Origin: Acinetobacter oleivorans DR1
GTDB lineage: Bacteria > Pseudomonadota > Gammaproteobacteria > Pseudomonadales > Moraxellaceae
Assembly (NCBI RefSeq): GCF_000196795.1
Contig: NC_014259.1
Location: forward strand, 3,534,001 to 3,598,000
Direction: 5' to 3'
Length of the DNA: 64,000 nucleotides
This document shows positions 61,570 through 64,000 of the stretch, one piece after another. The position numbers and the translations under genes are program-made. The notes under the pieces were generated by a model, which saw only the letters and a list, made by a program, of their open reading frames with translations, had not been told where the DNA came from and did not search any database. Position 1 is the first letter of the stretch. Each line of letters starts with the position of its first letter.

Positions 61570-62364
61570 TCAAGATAACTCTTCATCAAAAATTTTATAA
61601 AAACTACGACTTAACTGACGAACTTGTTTAGGTCCTACTGTTAAATCGTCTAACAAATCTGATACTTGCACTGCATCTAAAACCTTGACCTCGATATGAA
61701 ATGGTTGAGATGGTACGTGGTACCATTTTTCATTCTTGGTTAATGTGGATGGTGTGCAGGTAATAATTACTGGACGAATTGGTACATTTGCGCGAATGGC
61801 AATATTGGCTGCGCCTCGCTGAAATTCGTTGAGGGTCATCCCTTTTTCAGTGCGCGTTCCTTCCGGAAAAATTAAAAGAGAAGCCGCATTGTTTTCTTTT
61901 AGACGCTTTACACAGTCTTCAACAAACTGCTGAGAACCTGCATTTAAAATATAGCCTGCGCTTTGTACGGGTCCTTTGGTAAATGGGTTCGACCAAAGAG
62001 ACTGCTTCACAACACAATTAGCCTGCTGCATCATACCAATTAGTACTACAACATCAATCAAAGTCGGATGATTGGCAATCACCAACTCTTGACGACTATT
62101 TTGTAGCTTTTCCAAGCCTTCTACCGAATAAGTCATGATGCCAAGTTTGACCATCATTTCGGTAAAGCCTTTAAAACTATGTTTAATCACATTTTGTGCA
62201 CGCTGCTGACGCTCTTCAGAATCAGAGGTTGTCGCATTTAGTACTGGTGCAATCACTGAGGCAATGGCTATACCACCCAGTCCAAAACTGGCAAAACTAA
62301 AACCAGTAGCAGCCACACGCCAGCAATAATTACTTTTTTGCTTGAGGTTTTTAAGATTTAGCAT
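61570..62364 (-). CDS. PlsC-type lysophospholipid acyltransferase of the aryl-polyene cluster
   Basis: A 264-residue 1-acylglycerol-3-phosphate-acyltransferase-like protein. The His-x4-Asp motif is NHPTLID (His99-Asp104) and the second motif FPEGTRTEKG lies near 163-172. A GTG at 62373 is in frame, but GGTGGA fits the ATG at 62364. Overlap with the previous gene by a few bases suggests coupling. It may build the lipid anchor or attach the polyene chain. Two membrane-associated acyltransferases in one operon are characteristic. Confidence 0.9.
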   Translation of the reverse strand: MLNLKNLKQKSNYCWRVAATGFSFASFGLGGIAIASVIAPVLNATTSDSEERQQRAQNVIKHSFKGFTEMMVKLGIMTYSVEGLEKLQNSRQELVIANHPTLIDVVVLIGMMQQANCVVKQSLWSNPFTKGPVQSAGYILNAGSQQFVEDCVKRLKENNAASLLIFPEGTRTEKGMTLNEFQRGAANIAIRANVPIRPVIITCTPSTLTKNEKWYHVPSQPFHIEVKVLDAVQVSDLLDDLTVGPKQVRQLSRSFYKIFDEELS

Positions 62365-62972
62365 TTGTTCCACCCAAATGCAGATGTTAACTGGTCAGCA
62401 TCCTGCCAAAAATGAGCAAAAGCAGGAGCATCTGCTTCATCTGTATGCATCCACGCAGTAATTTGTAAATTAGGTTGCTCTAGAGTAACGACAGCAGCCA
62501 TAGCATAAGCAGGAAAATCGACTGCCTCAGCATAAATATTAGGTAATGGCTCATCATAAGCAACGACTAAGACTCGCTTGATATCAGTCATTGACTTTAA
62601 AAGTGCATACACCTCAATCAAACTTTCAGTCCATGAACAGCTTAAGCTTGTAGAGGGAGTATCATCATGACATAAAATAGAATAAAGCCCAGAAATTGCA
62701 TTATGAACAGACGTTGAAAATTGTGTAGGTGATGGAGTTTGTTCATTTAAAACATCTTTTAAGATATTTAAAGTTTTGGCCTCATCACCATATTTTGACA
62801 CCCAAACAATATAATCGGCTTTATTACCATCTAATGCACCGATCGCGCTATTTAAAGCAAGTTTAGCTAAAGGCGATAACCGTCTACGCTGCATCGCGGG
62901 GATGCAGTCGAGAGCTGCGTAGGAGGGCTGAGCATGTGTAAATATAAGCTGAGCAAGATGTAATGTTACCAT
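62358..62972 (-). CDS. Beta-ketoacyl-synthase-like protein, N-terminal-domain type
   Basis: A 204-residue protein resembling only the N-terminal part of ketosynthases: SPLAKLALNSAIGALDGNKADYIVW, SPTQFSTSVHNAISGLYSI and a LDxxP-like region. It lacks the Cys and paired His active-site motifs of a full ketosynthase and is about half the usual length. In databases the family is called beta-ketoacyl synthase-like, N-terminal. First gene of the aryl-polyene operon; a promoter lies about 65 bases upstream. It may scaffold or control chain length. Confidence 0.8.
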   Translation of the reverse strand: MVTLHLAQLIFTHAQPSYAALDCIPAMQRRRLSPLAKLALNSAIGALDGNKADYIVWVSKYGDEAKTLNILKDVLNEQTPSPTQFSTSVHNAISGLYSILCHDDTPSTSLSCSWTESLIEVYALLKSMTDIKRVLVVAYDEPLPNIYAEAVDFPAYAMAAVVTLEQPNLQITAWMHTDEADAPAFAHFWQDADQLTSAFGWNKC

Positions 62973-63036
62973 GCTAAAAAATGAACCCTAAGCCGCGTTA
63001 TTCTGTCGAAATATAAATTATTTTATAAAGATGCTG

Positions 63037-63064
63037 ATTATAGCATTCGTTATAAAATTTACAA
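63037..63064 (-). promoter_or_regulatory. Candidate promoter of the aryl-polyene operon
   Basis: On the minus strand, TTGTAA (63059-63064) and consensus TATAAT (63037-63042) with a 16-base spacer lie in an AT-rich gap. Transcription would begin about 60 bases upstream of the first ATG at 62972. No other good promoter was seen inside the operon. Confidence 0.55.
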
Positions 63065-63130
63065 AAAATTACGTTTAATACTCACACTTTTTCATAACTC
63101 TTGGCACGTGCTCATTTATTTGCAATAAAA

Positions 63131-63152
63131 AACCCAAAGAAAACTTTGGGTT
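63131..63152 (-). terminator. Rho-independent terminator of der
   Basis: AACCCAAAG (63131-63139), loop AAAA, CTTTGGGTT (63144-63152). On the minus strand the stem is followed by six Ts. It is 18 bases after the der stop and ends that transcript before the aryl-polyene promoter. Confidence 0.92.
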
Positions 63153-63169
63153 TTTGAACGTTAAAAAGC

Positions 63170-64000
63170 TTAACGATTAAATTTTTTCTCTGCTTTTTTA
63201 AATTTCTGAATGTAGCGACGACGACGCGCAGCAGTACGTTCATCAATTTGACTCTTACGACCTTCAAACGGGTTTTCAGAAGTTTTAAAGTCAATACGAA
63301 CTGGTGTACCTTCAAGTTTATATACTTTACGGAACACGTTTTCTAAGTAACGACGATAATCCGCAGGAGTCTTATCAACCTTATTACCATGGATCACAAT
63401 CGTTGGTGGGTTCTGTCCACCCATATGCGCGTAACGCATTTTAATACGTTTCCCACTCACCATTGGCGGTTGATGTGCATCTGTAGCATCATTCAAAATT
63501 TGGGTTAATTTCGCAGGTGAAACTTTTAAATGCGATGAGTCATAAGCACGGTGAATAGTTGGGTACATATCCCCTACACCCGTACCATGCAATGCCGAAA
63601 TAAGATGTACTTTCGCCCATGGAATAAAGTCAAAACGACGATCAACATCCAATTTACATTGTTTGCGATCATATTCGGTCATGTTATCCCATTTATTAAT
63701 GGCGATCATCATGGCACGCCCAGCTTCAAGCGCATAACCAATTAAATGTAAATCTTGCTCAACAACCCCTTCACGAGCATCGAGAACTACCACAACCACA
63801 TGTGCATCTTTAATTGCTTGTAGCGTTTTCACAATTGAGAATTTCTCAATCATTTCTTCTACTTTACCCTTACGACGCACACCAGCTGTGTCAATTAATG
63901 TGTATTGACGACCATCACGTTCAAAAGGAATATAAATCGAATCGCGGGTTGTACCAGGTTGGTCAAATGCTACTACACGATCTTCGCCAAGTAATCGATT
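63170..64000 (-). CDS. der: GTPase Der (EngA), C-terminal 276 residues (cut by window edge)
   Basis: Double-GTPase ribosome-assembly factor required for 50S maturation. The visible part starts inside the second GTPase domain, just after its P-loop: PGTTRDS (G2), DTAGVRRKGK (G3), NKWD (G4) and LISALHGTGV (G5). The C-terminal KH-like domain follows, with PPTIVIHGN and PVRIDFKTSENPFEG. The basic tail ending FKKAEKKFNR is typical. The frame is open to base 64000; no start is expected inside the window. Confidence 0.96.
   Translation of the reverse strand, partial: NRLLGEDRVVAFDQPGTTRDSIYIPFERDGRQYTLIDTAGVRRKGKVEEMIEKFSIVKTLQAIKDAHVVVVVLDAREGVVEQDLHLIGYALEAGRAMMIAINKWDNMTEYDRKQCKLDVDRRFDFIPWAKVHLISALHGTGVGDMYPTIHRAYDSSHLKVSPAKLTQILNDATDAHQPPMVSGKRIKMRYAHMGGQNPPTIVIHGNKVDKTPADYRRYLENVFRKVYKLEGTPVRIDFKTSENPFEGRKSQIDERTAARRRRYIQKFKKAEKKFNR

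Noticed and set aside
1..64000. CRISPR arrays, tRNA or rRNA genes, insertion sequences
   Set aside because: None seen: no regularly spaced repeats, no tRNA-like cloverleaf with CCA-end context, no transposase motifs or terminal inverted repeats.

Overview
The window is a contiguous stretch of a low-GC gammaproteobacterial chromosome. Gene content and order point to Acinetobacter, probably the A. calcoaceticus-baumannii complex: a three-gene pnt transhydrogenase, leuS-lptE-holA, ilvIHC, a rhodanese-grxC-secB block, macAB plus an outer-membrane factor, and an aryl-polyene cluster. The genus call is an inference from gene families and codon style; no database was searched. No rRNA, tRNA, insertion sequence, prophage or CRISPR array was seen.

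Layout. 1-3286: the tail of an unrecognised gene, then a crotonase / hydroxyacid dehydrogenase / hydroxypyruvate-isomerase-like operon and rsfS. 3450-7255: a short-chain dehydrogenase, then pntB and the split pntA genes on the minus strand. 7494-11250: a DMT permease; a RidA-like protein with an MFS exporter behind a textbook MerR-family promoter (19-bp spacer, SoxR-box-like dyad); dusA. 11585-13809: a NlpC/P60-like amidase with a secreted partner (possible effector-immunity pair), a LysR regulator and a 40-residue membrane peptide. 13875-22241: tcdA, a hairpin-rich non-coding block, acnA, tatD, two tandem DUF3298-type envelope proteins, prfC. 22474-27009: a candidate haem-oxygenase-like diiron protein divergent from a TetR regulator, an AT-rich gap, and an MHYT-GGDEF-EAL protein. 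27346-30610: ilvIHC. 31116-40682: a DUF4124 protein, leuS-lptE-holA, macA-macB-outer-membrane factor. 40751-45595: fabI, a Bax-inhibitor-1-like protein, orn, rsgA, rhodanese-grxC-secB.

45664-62972 is the most specialised region: about 20 minus-strand genes, most overlapping or a few bases apart, forming an aryl-polyene (APE) type cluster. An aromatic amino-acid lyase would supply the aryl starter, and an AMP ligase (here fused to a hot-dog dehydratase) would load it on one of two acyl carrier proteins. Two complete ketosynthases, a ketosynthase-like partial protein, a ketoreductase and a dehydratase would build the polyene. Acyltransferases of PlsC and LpxL type, a family 2 glycosyltransferase, a LolA-like carrier, an MMPL transporter and lipoproteins would attach it to a lipid and move it to the outer membrane. 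A phosphopantetheinyl transferase to activate the carriers closes the operon. The window ends inside der.

Several starts were moved downstream from the longest open frame because a ribosome-binding site, promoter or lipoprotein signal decides them (rsfS, the RidA-like gene, prfC, ilvH, lptE, the outer-membrane factor, fabI, the lyase and several cluster genes).
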